A stretch of DNA of 41,705 nucleotides from Candidatus Aminicenantes bacterium (GTDB taxonomy: Bacteria > Acidobacteriota > Aminicenantia > Aminicenantales > UBA4085): the NCBI GenBank assembly GCA_026393855.1, contig JAPKZJ010000034.1, positions 1 to 41,705 of the forward strand, given 5' to 3'. The notes under the pieces are model-generated. The model was not told the DNA's origin, did no database searches, and was given only the letters and a program-made list of their open reading frames with translations. The position numbers and the translations under genes are program-made. Of this stretch, positions 34,242 to 41,705 are shown piece after piece (position 1 is the stretch's first letter; the number at the start of each line of letters is the position of its first letter).

Positions 34242-35813
34242 TTACTTGACTGGGATGTCGCTGATCTTGATAGCCTTGTTCTCGAGCAGCGTGCCCATGG
34301 CCCGGTCCAGACCGGTCTGGGCGACATTGTAGTTGATGATCGCCTGCAGCTCGGCCGAGCGGGCCGTGCCCAGGTCGCGCTGATACTGCAGAACGATATA
34401 GTTGGTGCTCAGCCCTACCCGCAGCTTCTCTGCCTCGGCCGCGAGCTTCTTCTCGGCCAAGTCGCGGGCCACCTGGTTGGCCTGGACCAGTTTGTACGAG
34501 GTCTGCATCAGCCGGACGGCGCTGCGAACCTCGTTGACGGCGGTCTTTTCCAGATTCTGCTGGTTGAGGACCGCGGTCTTCATGGTCAGTTGGGCCAAGC
34601 CGTAATTGGCCTTGGTGATGAAGTTGCTGAGACTGATGTCCAGGGTCAGGCCGATATTCCAGTTGGGGTACTTGAGGGCCAGGGTGTCCTTGAAGGCGTC
34701 GGAGAAGCCGCCCTTGATCTGGCCGATGACGACACCGAACAGCGGGTTGCCGTCATAGATGAGCTGGGTACCGGAGACGCCGGCGCCGGAGTAGCCGGCG
34801 CTCAGGCTGAGGCTGGGCAGGAGCTGGTTCTTGGCGTAGGCCAGGTTGAGCTCCTGGGTCTTCATGTCGATCTTGCTCATCCGCAGGTCGGGCCGTTTCT
34901 GCATGGCGATGGTCAGGGCCTGGGCCAGGTCCACCGGGTGGGCGGTGAACTCGGGCTGATCCACGGGCACCAGAGACTTGATCCCGGCTTCCTCTTCGGG
35001 CGAATAGTTGAGCAGGAGCCTGAGGTTGTCCTCATAAGCTTTGAGGGCGGACTCGGCCGAGATGATCGTGGCCTCGATGTTGGCCACTTGGGCCTGGGCG
35101 CTATAGACGTCCAAGGGCGCCATCTGGCCGATCTCGACCTTGCGCTCGTTGGTGGCCAGGAAATCTTTGGCCAATTGCAGGGAGGACATTTGGACCTTCA
35201 TGTTCTCGATGCCGTAGACCAGATTCCAGTAGGCCTGGGTAACGCCGTAGATAGTGTCTTGAACGGTCTTGGACAGCTGGAACTCCGAGCTGTCCAGGCT
35301 GTTGCGGGCGATCAGGATGTCCCGGTTGGCCATCTTGGCCCCGAAGTCCCGCAGCAGGGGCTGGGATAGGCTGAGCTGGATGCTGGTGCTGTAACGGGGG
35401 TTGATCGTGTTGCCCTTCTGGGTCGTGTCGGTCAGCCCGTTGGTCATCGACAGCGTCAGGGTGCCGCCCCAGGGGTTGCTCTGGCGAACCGAGCCCCCGT
35501 AGTTGTCGGTCTTGGTTATGTTGCTCGTCCCGGCCACGTCCAGGAACGAATAGGAAGCGCTCTGGCTGTCGCGTTTCTGGTAGTTGAAGGACAGGGTGGG
35601 CAGGTACTTTTCCCTGGACCGCACCAGCGAGAGGGAGGCGCTCTCGGGGCCGAGGACGGCCACCTGGAGGCTGATGTTGTTCTGCAGGGCCCGCACGATG
35701 CAGTCGTTGAGAGTCAGCTTGAGAACGCCCGCGGCGTCCTGGCCGCGGGCGGGCAGCCCGGCCGCAGCCAGCACGGCCAGGCCGAGACAGAGGGCGATGG
35801 TTTTTTTAGACAT
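34242..35813 (-). CDS. TolC-family outer-membrane efflux protein of the MacAB-type operon
   Basis: A 523-residue channel protein with a signal peptide (KTIALCLGLAVLAAAGLPARG) and two OEP repeats. The first contains LTLNDCIVRALQNNISLQVA; the second contains VDLAQALTIAMQKRPDLRMS. The Ser/Thr/Asn-rich stretch around residues 80-150 corresponds to the barrel part, longer than in the neighbouring TolC. It starts 20 bases after the MacB-like permease and is the last gene before the terminator, so it is the dedicated exit duct of this ABC pump. It is only distantly similar to the other two channel proteins in the window. Confidence 0.92.
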   Translation of the reverse strand: MSKKTIALCLGLAVLAAAGLPARGQDAAGVLKLTLNDCIVRALQNNISLQVAVLGPESASLSLVRSREKYLPTLSFNYQKRDSQSASYSFLDVAGTSNITKTDNYGGSVRQSNPWGGTLTLSMTNGLTDTTQKGNTINPRYSTSIQLSLSQPLLRDFGAKMANRDILIARNSLDSSEFQLSKTVQDTIYGVTQAYWNLVYGIENMKVQMSSLQLAKDFLATNERKVEIGQMAPLDVYSAQAQVANIEATIISAESALKAYEDNLRLLLNYSPEEEAGIKSLVPVDQPEFTAHPVDLAQALTIAMQKRPDLRMSKIDMKTQELNLAYAKNQLLPSLSLSAGYSGAGVSGTQLIYDGNPLFGVVIGQIKGGFSDAFKDTLALKYPNWNIGLTLDISLSNFITKANYGLAQLTMKTAVLNQQNLEKTAVNEVRSAVRLMQTSYKLVQANQVARDLAEKKLAAEAEKLRVGLSTNYIVLQYQRDLGTARSAELQAIINYNVAQTGLDRAMGTLLENKAIKISDIPVK

Positions 35814-35833
35814 GATGAACCTCGTTTCGTCGT

Positions 35834-37069
35834 TTATTCATACCGCAGGGCTTCGATGGGGTCGAGCTTGGAGGCCTTGCGGGCCGGGTAGAACCCGAAG
35901 AAGATCCCCACCGAGGCCGAGAAGAAGAAGGCCAGCAGCACCGATCCGGGCGAGACGACCGTGGTGAGCGAAGCGAAGAGGGGGATGAACTTGAGGAGCT
36001 TGGAAATCCCGACGCCCAGGATGATGCCCAGGATTCCGCCCAGCAGGCTCAAGACGACGGCCTCGGACAGGAATTGGAGCAGGATGTCCCGGGCCTTGGC
36101 CCCGATCGACATGCGGATGCCGATCTCGCGGATGCGCTCGGTCACGGACACCAGCATGATGTTCATGATGCCGATGCCGCCCACCAGCAGGGAGATGGAG
36201 GCGATCGAGCCCAGTAGGATGGTTAGAATGTTGGTCGCGTCGGCCGCGCCCTCGGCGATCTCGGCCATGTCGGCGACGCTGAAGTCGTCCGCGGCGCCGG
36301 GGGCGATGCGGTGGCGCTCCCGCAGCAGCTCTTCGATCTGCTGTTTGGCCTCGGCCGTTCGGGTCGCGGACACCGCCGAGACGTCGATGGAGCCTACGAA
36401 CTCGGCCTTCTGGATGCGCTTCATGCAGGTCGTATAGGGGATGGAGATGATGTCGTCGCGGCTGCCGAACCCGCCGGACTGGCCCTTGCTCTTGAAGACG
36501 CCGATGACGACGAAGGGGACCCGCTTGATCCGGATGGTCTTGCCCAGGGGATCCTCGCCTTCGAATAGGTTGGTTTTGACGTCGGCGCCCAGGACGCAGA
36601 CCTTGGCCGCGCCCTTGACCTGGCTTTCGTCGAAGAAGACGCCGGACTCCATCTCCCACTTGCGGACCTCGGTGTAGCTCTCGCCGTTGCCCTGGACGGA
36701 GGTGTTCCAGTTCTTGGCGGCATACACGACCTGGGCCCGGGCGCTGACGGAAGGCGATATGGATTCGACGGCCGAGAGGTTGCGCAGAGCCTCCGCGTCC
36801 TCGACGGTCAGGGTATTCCAGCCGCCGAAGCCGGTCCGGACGCCGCCGACGTTGCGGTTGCCCGGCCCGACGAACAATAGATTGGTGCCCATGCTGGCGA
36901 AGCGGCTCTCGACGGCGGCCTTGGCCCCGGCCCCAATGGAGACCATGGCGATGACGGCGCCGACGCCGATGATGATGCCCAGGCAGGTCAAAAAGGTCCG
37001 CATCTTGTTGCGGGCCAGGGCCCGCAGCGAGACGCGCAATATGCGCAGCATCAATGTGAAGGTCTTCAT
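35834..37069 (-). CDS. MacB-like ABC transporter permease (FtsX family)
   Basis: A 411-residue permease with the MacB topology: membrane segment 1 (about 27-45, [20 protein letters not shown]), a MacB_PCD periplasmic domain (about 50-270), then three C-terminal membrane segments with the FtsX block [23 protein letters not shown] and [19 protein letters not shown]. It has no ATPase domain, which is encoded separately upstream, unlike E. coli MacB. The ATG at 37069 overlaps the ATPase stop as ATGA. A longer in-frame beginning (to 37129) would run inside the ATPase gene and is rejected. Such pumps are mechanotransmitters for export of peptides, macrolides or lipoproteins; the substrate is unknown. 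Confidence 0.93.
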   Translation of the reverse strand: MKTFTLMLRILRVSLRALARNKMRTFLTCLGIIIGVGAVIAMVSIGAGAKAAVESRFASMGTNLLFVGPGNRNVGGVRTGFGGWNTLTVEDAEALRNLSAVESISPSVSARAQVVYAAKNWNTSVQGNGESYTEVRKWEMESGVFFDESQVKGAAKVCVLGADVKTNLFEGEDPLGKTIRIKRVPFVVIGVFKSKGQSGGFGSRDDIISIPYTTCMKRIQKAEFVGSIDVSAVSATRTAEAKQQIEELLRERHRIAPGAADDFSVADMAEIAEGAADATNILTILLGSIASISLLVGGIGIMNIMLVSVTERIREIGIRMSIGAKARDILLQFLSEAVVLSLLGGILGIILGVGISKLLKFIPLFASLTTVVSPGSVLLAFFFSASVGIFFGFYPARKASKLDPIEALRYE

Positions 37070-37758
37070 GCGTTCACCTCTTCCCGGACGATCAGGCCGT
37101 CCTTCATGTGGATGCGCCGCTTGGCGCACATGCCGATATCCATCTCGTGGGTGACCATGATGATGGAAATGCCCTTCTTGTTGTTGAGATCCTTGAAGAT
37201 GCCCATGATCTCGTCGCTGGTTTTGCTGTCCAGGTTGCCGGTCGGCTCATCGGCCAGGATGATCTGGGGGTTGTTGAGCAGGGCCCGGGCGATGGCCACC
37301 CGCTGCTGCTCGCCGCCGGAAAGCTGGTTGGTCTTGTGGGTTTCGCGGCCTTTGAGGCCGACCAGGGCCAGGGCTTCCATGGCCCGCTGGGCCCTTTCCC
37401 TGCCGGGCACGTTGGAGTAGAGGAGGGGCAGCTCGGCGTTTTCCAGGGCCGTCGTCCGCGACAGCAGATTGAACGATTGGAAAACGAACCCGATCTTCTG
37501 GTTGCGGATGGTGGCCAGCTGGTTGCGGTCGAGCTTGGCGATATCCACGCCGTCCAGGAGGTATGTGCCGGTCGACGGCTTATCCAGGCAGCCGATGATG
37601 TTCATCATCGTCGACTTGCCGGAGCCCGAGGCGCCCATGATGGCGACGAAGTCGCCTTCCTTGACCGAGTAAGTCACGCCGCGCAGGGCGCGGACCTCCG
37701 TCTCCCCAACATGGTAGGTTTTAGTCAGATTCTCCAGTTGGATGATTATCTTGTCCAT
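37066..37758 (-). CDS. ABC transporter ATP-binding protein (MacB/LolD/FtsE type)
   Basis: A 230-residue ATPase with Walker [10 protein letters not shown] (42-50), signature LSGGEQQR (146-153), Walker [13 protein letters not shown] (Asp170, Glu171) and the H-loop MVTHEMD. The sequence is typical of the MacB/LolD subfamily that pairs with FtsX-type permeases. It lies 28 bases after the MacA-like adaptor and is coupled to the permease gene by ATGA. Confidence 0.96.
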   Translation of the reverse strand: MDKIIIQLENLTKTYHVGETEVRALRGVTYSVKEGDFVAIMGASGSGKSTMMNIIGCLDKPSTGTYLLDGVDIAKLDRNQLATIRNQKIGFVFQSFNLLSRTTALENAELPLLYSNVPGRERAQRAMEALALVGLKGRETHKTNQLSGGEQQRVAIARALLNNPQIILADEPTGNLDSKTSDEIMGIFKDLNNKKGISIIMVTHEMDIGMCAKRRIHMKDGLIVREEVNA

Positions 37759-37786
37759 AGCAAAAGCCTTTGCCGCAAAAGCCGGC

Positions 37787-39238
37787 TTACCGGCCCATGA
37801 ACATCATGTTGCCGCCGGGGCCGCGCTGGCCCTGCTGGTTCGCGGGGGTCGCGGTGGTGGCGCCCTTGGCGGCTTCCAGGCCGAGGATGATCTTCATCCC
37901 TTCCTTAAGCTCACTGCGGGTGATCTCCGAATAGGTGTTGTCGGTGATGCCGGTGCGGACCATGTAGGGCTTGATCTGGCCCAGTTCGTCCAGGACCCAG
38001 ACCGTCCCGCCCTGCCGGCGGGAGCCGCCCGCGGCGCGCATCTGCTGGAAGCGCTGGAGCTGTTCGGGGGTCAGGGTGCTCGGGTCGAAATTGCCCCGCT
38101 GGCCGCCCTGGCGCTGGCCGACCTGGCCGGTGGCCTGAGCGCCGGTCTGGCCCGCCGGGGCCGTCTGGGCGCCGTCCGGCTTCTGGCCGACCTGGCCCGC
38201 CGCCGCGGCTTCTCCCGGCTGGCCGCCGCGCTGGCCCTGGGGCCGCAGCGTCGCCAGAAGCTTCTGCAGCTCTTCCTGGGGCAGGGCCGGAGTGAAGCGC
38301 ATCGCTGCATTCGGGATGCGGAGCGTGCCGCGCGCCTCGCCCGTGATGATGCTCACGGTCGCGGTCATGCCCGGCCGCAGCTTGACGTCGGGGTTGGGGG
38401 CGTCGACGATGGTGGCGTAGGTGACGACGTTCTGGGTCGTCACGGCCGCATAGCGGACCTGCAGGATGATGCCGGTGAAGGTCTCGCCCTGGAAGGCGTC
38501 GACCGTGAAGCGAACCTTCTGGCCTTCCTTGACCTTGCCGATATCGGCCTCGTCGACCGCGCACTGGACTTTCATCTTGGTCAGGTCGGACGCCACCTTG
38601 AACAGGACGGGCGCCGTCATGCTGGCGGCCACGGTCTGGCCCACATTGACCGGCCGGTCGATGACCGTGCCGTTGATGGGCGAGCGGATGATGCAGTATG
38701 ACAGATCGACCTTGCTCTGGTCGAGGGTCGACTTGGCCTGGGAGACGCGGGCATCCGCCGTCTGGACGCCGACGCGGGCGTTGACGAAGTTGGCGTCGGC
38801 CGTTTCCTTCTCCTCGAAGGAGACGAGGTTCCTCTGGAAGAGGTCCTGGGTCCGATCCTGCTTCTTCTTGGCGTTCTCCAGGGTGACCTTGGCCTGTTCG
38901 AGCGAGGCCAGGGAGCTCTGGTAGTTGGCCTGGTTGGACTCGACCTTGGCCTGCTGAATCGCCTGGTCGAGCTCGGCCATCAGCTGGCCGGCGGTGACCT
39001 TGGAATTGTAATCGGCGTAAAGCTTAGTGATCTTGCCCGACACCTGGCTGCCGACATCGACGATGTCGACGGGGTTGATGGTGCCCGAGGTGGTGACCAA
39101 GGCCTCGACGTCGCCCTTGGCTAGGACTTCCGTCCGGTACTTGGGTTGGTCGGCCTTGCCTTTCTTGATGAAGACGAAGAAAACTACAAGGGCGACCGCC
39201 AGGATGGCGATCAATCCGAAGATCGTCTTCTTTTTCAT
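37787..39238 (-). CDS. MacA-like periplasmic adaptor with a Gln/Gly-rich insertion
   Basis: A 483-residue membrane-fusion protein with an N-terminal membrane anchor (TIFGLIAILAVALVVFFVFI). Lipoyl halves are VDVGSQVSGKITKLYADYNS and RSPINGTVIDRPVNVG, around a coiled-coil hairpin (about 90-180) rich in Gln, Lys and Ala. The beta-barrel and membrane-proximal domains are interrupted at about 316-410 by a low-complexity Gly/Gln/Ala stretch that ends with an LTPEQLQRFQQM motif (389-400), like the LTxxQ motif of Spy/CpxP. The C-terminus is also Gly/Gln-rich (QQGQRGPGGNMM). It overlaps the Spy-like gene as ATGA and precedes the ATPase gene. Confidence 0.93.
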   Translation of the reverse strand: MKKKTIFGLIAILAVALVVFFVFIKKGKADQPKYRTEVLAKGDVEALVTTSGTINPVDIVDVGSQVSGKITKLYADYNSKVTAGQLMAELDQAIQQAKVESNQANYQSSLASLEQAKVTLENAKKKQDRTQDLFQRNLVSFEEKETADANFVNARVGVQTADARVSQAKSTLDQSKVDLSYCIIRSPINGTVIDRPVNVGQTVAASMTAPVLFKVASDLTKMKVQCAVDEADIGKVKEGQKVRFTVDAFQGETFTGIILQVRYAAVTTQNVVTYATIVDAPNPDVKLRPGMTATVSIITGEARGTLRIPNAAMRFTPALPQEELQKLLATLRPQGQRGGQPGEAAAAGQVGQKPDGAQTAPAGQTGAQATGQVGQRQGGQRGNFDPSTLTPEQLQRFQQMRAAGGSRRQGGTVWVLDELGQIKPYMVRTGITDNTYSEITRSELKEGMKIILGLEAAKGATTATPANQQGQRGPGGNMMFMGR

Positions 39239-39804
39239 TCGTTCACTCCTTTGGAATAATATTCATGGAACGGAGGTCGGAAATCCGTTCGCTGATTTCG
39301 GATATTGGGGCCGTCGGGCCCGGGACCGAGCCGGGGGGCGCGGTCGGGGCCTCCGTTGCGGCCGCCGCGGCCGGAGTCGGAGGACGGGGGTTGGTCGCGA
39401 CGGCTGGAGGCGTTGGCCCGCCGCCGCTCTTCCTCATGCTTCTTGATCATGGCGTCCATCTTGACCTTCTGTTCGGGGGTCAGGACGGCATCGATCTCGG
39501 ACTGGAGCTGGCTGCGGAGCTCGCCGTAGCGCTTGAACGTGTCGGTACGCAATTCCTTGAGCCGGGCGTCGGCCCGCATGCGCGCGTCATTGGCCTTGAA
39601 GACCTCGCGCAGGCGGGCCTGCTGCTCGGGGCTGAGGCCGATCTCCTTGGCCCAGGACTCCATGGTCGGCGGCCCGCCCGCGGAGCTTCGCCGGGCGTCG
39701 GGCTTCTTGGCCGCGAACCAGTTGTGGCCGAAGATCCCGGCGACGATCCCGGCCGCAAAGACAAGGAGGAAGGACAGAACGATCCAAACGCGCGGTTTGC
39801 TCAT
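39235..39804 (-). CDS. Spy/CpxP-like (LTxxQ, heavy-metal-resistance type) envelope protein
   Basis: A 189-residue protein with an N-terminal membrane anchor or signal (VWIVLSFLLVFAAGIVAGIF), then a helical domain carrying two LTxxQ-type motifs, LSPEQQARLREVF (57-69) and LTPEQKVKMDAMI (108-120), as in Spy, CpxP and CnrX/ZraP-like periplasmic proteins. These act as chaperones or stress sensors for envelope and metal damage. The C-terminal 60 residues are rich in Arg, Asp, Gly and Pro and probably disordered. It overlaps the anti-sigma gene and the MacA-like gene, both by ATGA, which suggests a sensing or chaperone role in the same envelope-stress circuit. Confidence 0.82.
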   Translation of the reverse strand: MSKPRVWIVLSFLLVFAAGIVAGIFGHNWFAAKKPDARRSSAGGPPTMESWAKEIGLSPEQQARLREVFKANDARMRADARLKELRTDTFKRYGELRSQLQSEIDAVLTPEQKVKMDAMIKKHEEERRRANASSRRDQPPSSDSGRGGRNGGPDRAPRLGPGPDGPNIRNQRTDFRPPFHEYYSKGVNE

Positions 39805-40301
39805 GGCCGGGGTCTCCGTTGGGCCGTCGTCTCGGAGGCGGCAAAGAGGATCGACATGGTGTTTTCTTCAGGCTTCTTGGTCTCGTCGAAAAAGGCCGAC
39901 GTTTCGTTCAGGCGGGACGTTTCGTTCAGCAGCAGGGCTTCGGTCTGGCTCAACCCGGCGTTGGCGCCCGGGAGGAACACCAGCCCGCCGACGAACAGGC
40001 CGATCAGGAACAACGACACGGGGATGGCCCGCAGGCACCAGGTCCGCCACAGGGCGGCCGGAGCCGCCGCGGCGGGATTGGCCAGGGCCTCGATGCGAGC
40101 CCCGACCCGGCCGGCGAAGCCCGGCCGCAGGGCCGGCATCGGCAGCCGGCCCAGGTCGTCGCGCAGGGCGACGAACTCAGCCCGCCGGGCCCGGCAGGCC
40201 GGACAGGTTTGGAGGTGCGCCTCCAGGTCCCGGCGCGGGCCGGGGGCCAGGTCGCGGTCCAGGGATTCCAGAATCCACCGTTCGGTGCTTCGGCAGTTCA
40301 T
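39801..40301 (-). CDS. Zinc-finger anti-sigma factor (ZAS family)
   Basis: A 166-residue membrane protein. The N-terminal zf-HC2 domain has HLQTCPAC (His29, Cys33, Cys36), the HxxxCxxC zinc motif of ZAS anti-sigma factors, which holds the ECF sigma factor. One membrane segment follows at about 92-112 (AIPVSLFLIGLFVGGLVFL). The outer part of about 50 residues includes a short repeated LNETS motif (LLNETSRLNETSAFFDET). It is coupled to the sigma gene by ATGA, as expected for a cognate pair, and to the Spy-like gene downstream. Confidence 0.9.
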   Translation of the reverse strand: MNCRSTERWILESLDRDLAPGPRRDLEAHLQTCPACRARRAEFVALRDDLGRLPMPALRPGFAGRVGARIEALANPAAAAPAALWRTWCLRAIPVSLFLIGLFVGGLVFLPGANAGLSQTEALLLNETSRLNETSAFFDETKKPEENTMSILFAASETTAQRRPRP

Positions 40302-40882
40302 GCTTCCCCTCCCTCGACTCCGAATCCTTCCCGTTCCAGGATCGGGGCCATTTTTTTTCGCAGCATCCGGCGAGCTCGGTGCAGCCGCGAATCGACGGTT
40401 CCCGGGGAGATCTTGAGGCTCTGGGCGATCTCCTCGTAGGACAGCCCGCGGACGTCCCGCAGGGTCAGAATGACGTTGTACTTGGGCGGCAGGGTATCGA
40501 GCGCCCGGTGCACGGCGGCGCGGCGCCGCTCGGTCTCCCCGGCCTCTTCCCGGCCGCGGACGGGGTCGGCGCTGGCGAACCGGCTTTCCTCGACCTCATC
40601 CAGGGCCACTTCCTTGCGGCGGACGATCTTGCGGAGGTGGTCTTTGACATGATTGACGGCGACCCGGTAAAGCCAGGTCCCGAACTCGGAATCAAAGCGA
40701 AAATCGGCCAGGTGGAGATAGGCCTTGACGAAGACGTCCTGGGCCAGATCCTCGGCCGTGGCCGGGTCGCGCACAAAGCTGAAAGCTAGATGGTACACTT
40801 TGGTCTCATACTTCTTGACGAGGGTCTCGAAAGCGCTCCGATCTCCCTGGCGAGCGCTTTCGACCAGCGTTCTGTCGTCCAT
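40298..40882 (-). CDS. ECF-family RNA polymerase sigma factor (RpoE-like)
   Basis: A 194-residue sigma factor with only regions 2 and 4. Region 2 includes FETLVKKYETKVYHLAFSFV, DLAQDVFVKAY and the FGTWLYRVAVNHVKDHLRK segment. Region 4 includes LPPKYNVILTLRDVRGLSY and EEIAQSLKISPGTVDSRLHR. The ATG at 40882 was chosen because it gives the usual ECF N-terminus; the frame continues upstream without similarity to the family. It is coupled to the zinc-finger anti-sigma gene. It is the first gene of a seven-gene operon ending at the terminator at 34164-34215. Confidence 0.96.
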   Translation of the reverse strand: MDDRTLVESARQGDRSAFETLVKKYETKVYHLAFSFVRDPATAEDLAQDVFVKAYLHLADFRFDSEFGTWLYRVAVNHVKDHLRKIVRRKEVALDEVEESRFASADPVRGREEAGETERRRAAVHRALDTLPPKYNVILTLRDVRGLSYEEIAQSLKISPGTVDSRLHRARRMLRKKMAPILEREGFGVEGGEA

Positions 40883-40913
40883 TGAGATGCAACGCTTTCC
40901 GCCTCCGTCATTT

Positions 40914-40943
40914 ATTAGACGCAGGCGACGGCGAAATCTTCCA
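40914..40943 (-). promoter_or_regulatory. Candidate ECF-type (autoregulated) promoter of the sigma operon
   Basis: On the minus strand TGGAAG (40943-40938) is followed after 16 bases by CGTCTAAT (40921-40914). GGAA-type -35 and CGTC-type -10 elements are the general ECF pattern. The same CGTCTAAT with an upstream GGGAAG stands before the secreted protein gene at 41605. The transcription start would be about 30 bases before the sigma ATG. Inference from two sites only. Confidence 0.5.
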
Positions 40944-41053
40944 GAATCCCGGCTTTTCCCTTGAGCGGCGCAAAACCGCCCGGACCCTTCCATTCGCCGG
41001 AATCTATTTAAAGAGAGGGAATAACGCCCGCCCCCCGGCCTCGGTGAGGCGCT

Positions 41054-41059
41054 ATTATA
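41054..41059 (-). promoter_or_regulatory. Possible housekeeping -10 box upstream of the sigma operon
   Basis: On the minus strand AGTATAATAG contains a perfect TATAAT about 170 bases before the sigma ATG. The -35 region is not convincing. It could give basal expression next to the ECF-type promoter. I see no gene in 40883-41191. Confidence 0.4.
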
Positions 41060-41117
41060 CTGCGGAACGGGGTCCAAGGGAACAGGCCGGGGGAGTCGGG
41101 ATCAGGGGAGAGAAAGG

Positions 41118-41154
41118 CCCCCTGCCCGCCCCCGGGGAGGAGCGGAGCAGGGGG
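41118..41154 (-). terminator. GC-rich hairpin after the secreted protein gene
   Basis: CCCCCTGC (41118-41125) pairs with GCAGGGGG (41147-41154). On the minus strand it lies about 40 bases after the stop of the secreted protein gene and is followed by CCTTTCTCTC, only a weak T-tract. It may be a terminator or an ordinary intergenic palindrome. Confidence 0.4.
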
Positions 41155-41191
41155 GAAAAGGGTTAGGAATTGAACAAGGAGGGGATTTGCC

Positions 41192-41605
41192 TTATTTGGC
41201 CTTGCGGACGGCCTTCCACTCGGGGGGGGTCATCTGGCCGCCGCCCGGGGGGTTGCCCTGGCCGCCGCCGAACTCCATTGTGCCCTTCATGTTGTTGTCG
41301 TCGACGAGGGTGCCCTTGTAGGTCGATTCGAACGTGCCGCGCTGGGTCTCGCGGACGATCTTCCAGGTCACGTCGTTGCCCTTGATCGTGCCCTCGCCCT
41401 TGGTCTCCGTGGGCTGACCGTCGCGCCCGACGCCGTTCACGGTCACGGCCAGCTTCTCGCCGGTCTGGACGAACGTGACGACGGACTTCGTTTCGCCGCG
41501 CTGGGTCGTCATGGTGAAGTCCCAAGCGCCGTTGATGTTGGCGGCGGCGTAGGCCACAAGCCCGGTCAGGGCCACGGCCAGCAGTGCGATCATCGCTTTC
41601 TTCAT
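41192..41605 (-). CDS. Small secreted beta-rich protein of unknown function
   Basis: A 137-residue protein with a clear signal peptide (KKAMIALLAVALTGLVAYA then AAN). The rest alternates polar and hydrophobic residues as in a small beta-barrel: NINGAWDFTMTTQRGETKS, then KLAVTVNGVG, GTIKGNDVTWKI, FESTYKGTLVDDNNMKGTME, and ends in a Gly/Pro-rich loop before EWKAVRKAK. This resembles small lipocalin-like secreted proteins seen in acidobacterial genomes, but I cannot name a family with certainty. The ATG at 41605 has GGAGGAG upstream; an in-frame beginning at 41662 lacks this. The promoter region shares CGTCTAAT with that of the ECF sigma gene. Confidence 0.78.
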   Translation of the reverse strand: MKKAMIALLAVALTGLVAYAAANINGAWDFTMTTQRGETKSVVTFVQTGEKLAVTVNGVGRDGQPTETKGEGTIKGNDVTWKIVRETQRGTFESTYKGTLVDDNNMKGTMEFGGGQGNPPGGGQMTPPEWKAVRKAK

Positions 41606-41660
41606 GAATTTCTCCTCCGTAGCGGAAATGCGGGTGGAGGCGAAACCTCTCACCACACTC

Positions 41661-41691
41661 ATTAGACGAAGAAGGTAAAATTATTCTTCCC
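41661..41691 (-). promoter_or_regulatory. Candidate ECF-type promoter of the secreted protein gene
   Basis: On the minus strand GGGAAG (41691-41686), 17 bases, then CGTCTAAT (41668-41661). The same octamer precedes the ECF sigma gene with a 16-base spacer. The start codon lies about 55 bases further on, leaving room for the GGAGGAG ribosome-binding site. Confidence 0.5.
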
Positions 41692-41705
41692 GATTTTTTA
41701 TCGAG

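Overview
The window is a GC-rich (by eye roughly 60-65%) chromosomal segment of a Gram-negative bacterium. A complete Kdo pathway (kdsA, kdsB, kdsC, kdsD), a YidC with a large periplasmic domain and several tripartite efflux pumps imply an outer membrane with lipopolysaccharide. CarD, a bactofilin beside parAB and the gene order would fit an Acidobacteriota/Aminicenantota-like lineage. That placement is inference; the window holds no rRNA or other marker that settles it. I see no tRNA, rRNA, CRISPR array, transposase or phage gene.

Region 1 (1-11157). The 3' end of a sigma-54-type activator (+) meets a long minus-strand cluster. In transcription order this reads mnmG, parA, parB, bactofilin, kdsB, pyrG, kdsA, kdsD, kdsC, manB-type mutase and manC-type guanylyltransferase. 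Almost every junction is an ATGA, GTGA or TGATG overlap. The cluster joins tRNA modification, chromosome segregation, a cytoskeletal polymer, CTP synthesis, CMP-Kdo synthesis and GDP-mannose synthesis. A perfect 16-bp parS palindrome (9289-9304) lies inside the last codons of mnmG, just before parA.

Region 2 (11158-16676). A non-coding island of about 670 bp, bounded by inverted repeats and carrying direct repeats, separates mnmG from the minus-strand cluster rpmH-rnpA-yidD-yidC-jag-mnmE. This order is the classic origin-proximal arrangement, but dnaA is not next to rpmH here. Instead a promoter pair diverges towards rpmH (-) and carD (+), with a third copy of the repeat family between them.

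Region 3 (16677-21072). carD, a CNNM/CBS (CorC/HlyC-type) membrane protein and smpB run on the plus strand. They converge on pdxA, an Hfq-like gene with a long N-terminal extension, and an SGNH/GDSL hydrolase on the minus strand.

Region 4 (21117-28289). A plus-strand metal-efflux locus: a small secreted Cys-rich protein, a CusC-like outer-membrane factor, a CusB-like lipoprotein adaptor, a CusA-like HME-RND pump and a zinc-type CDF transporter.

Region 5 (28236-41705). Two further export operons on the minus strand. One is TolC-adaptor-RND (HAE type), from 34065 down to 28323. The other is ECF sigma, zinc-finger anti-sigma, Spy-like protein, MacA-like adaptor, ABC ATPase, MacB-like permease and TolC, from 40882 down to 34242, closed by a strong terminator. 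Upstream lies a gene for a small secreted protein. Its promoter region shares an ECF-like motif with that of the sigma gene, so the sigma factor may control itself, the pump operon and the secreted protein.

Several transcription units appear to start at or within a few bases of the start codon (carD, the SGNH hydrolase, the Cys-rich protein, the CDF transporter), which suggests that leaderless mRNAs are common in this organism.
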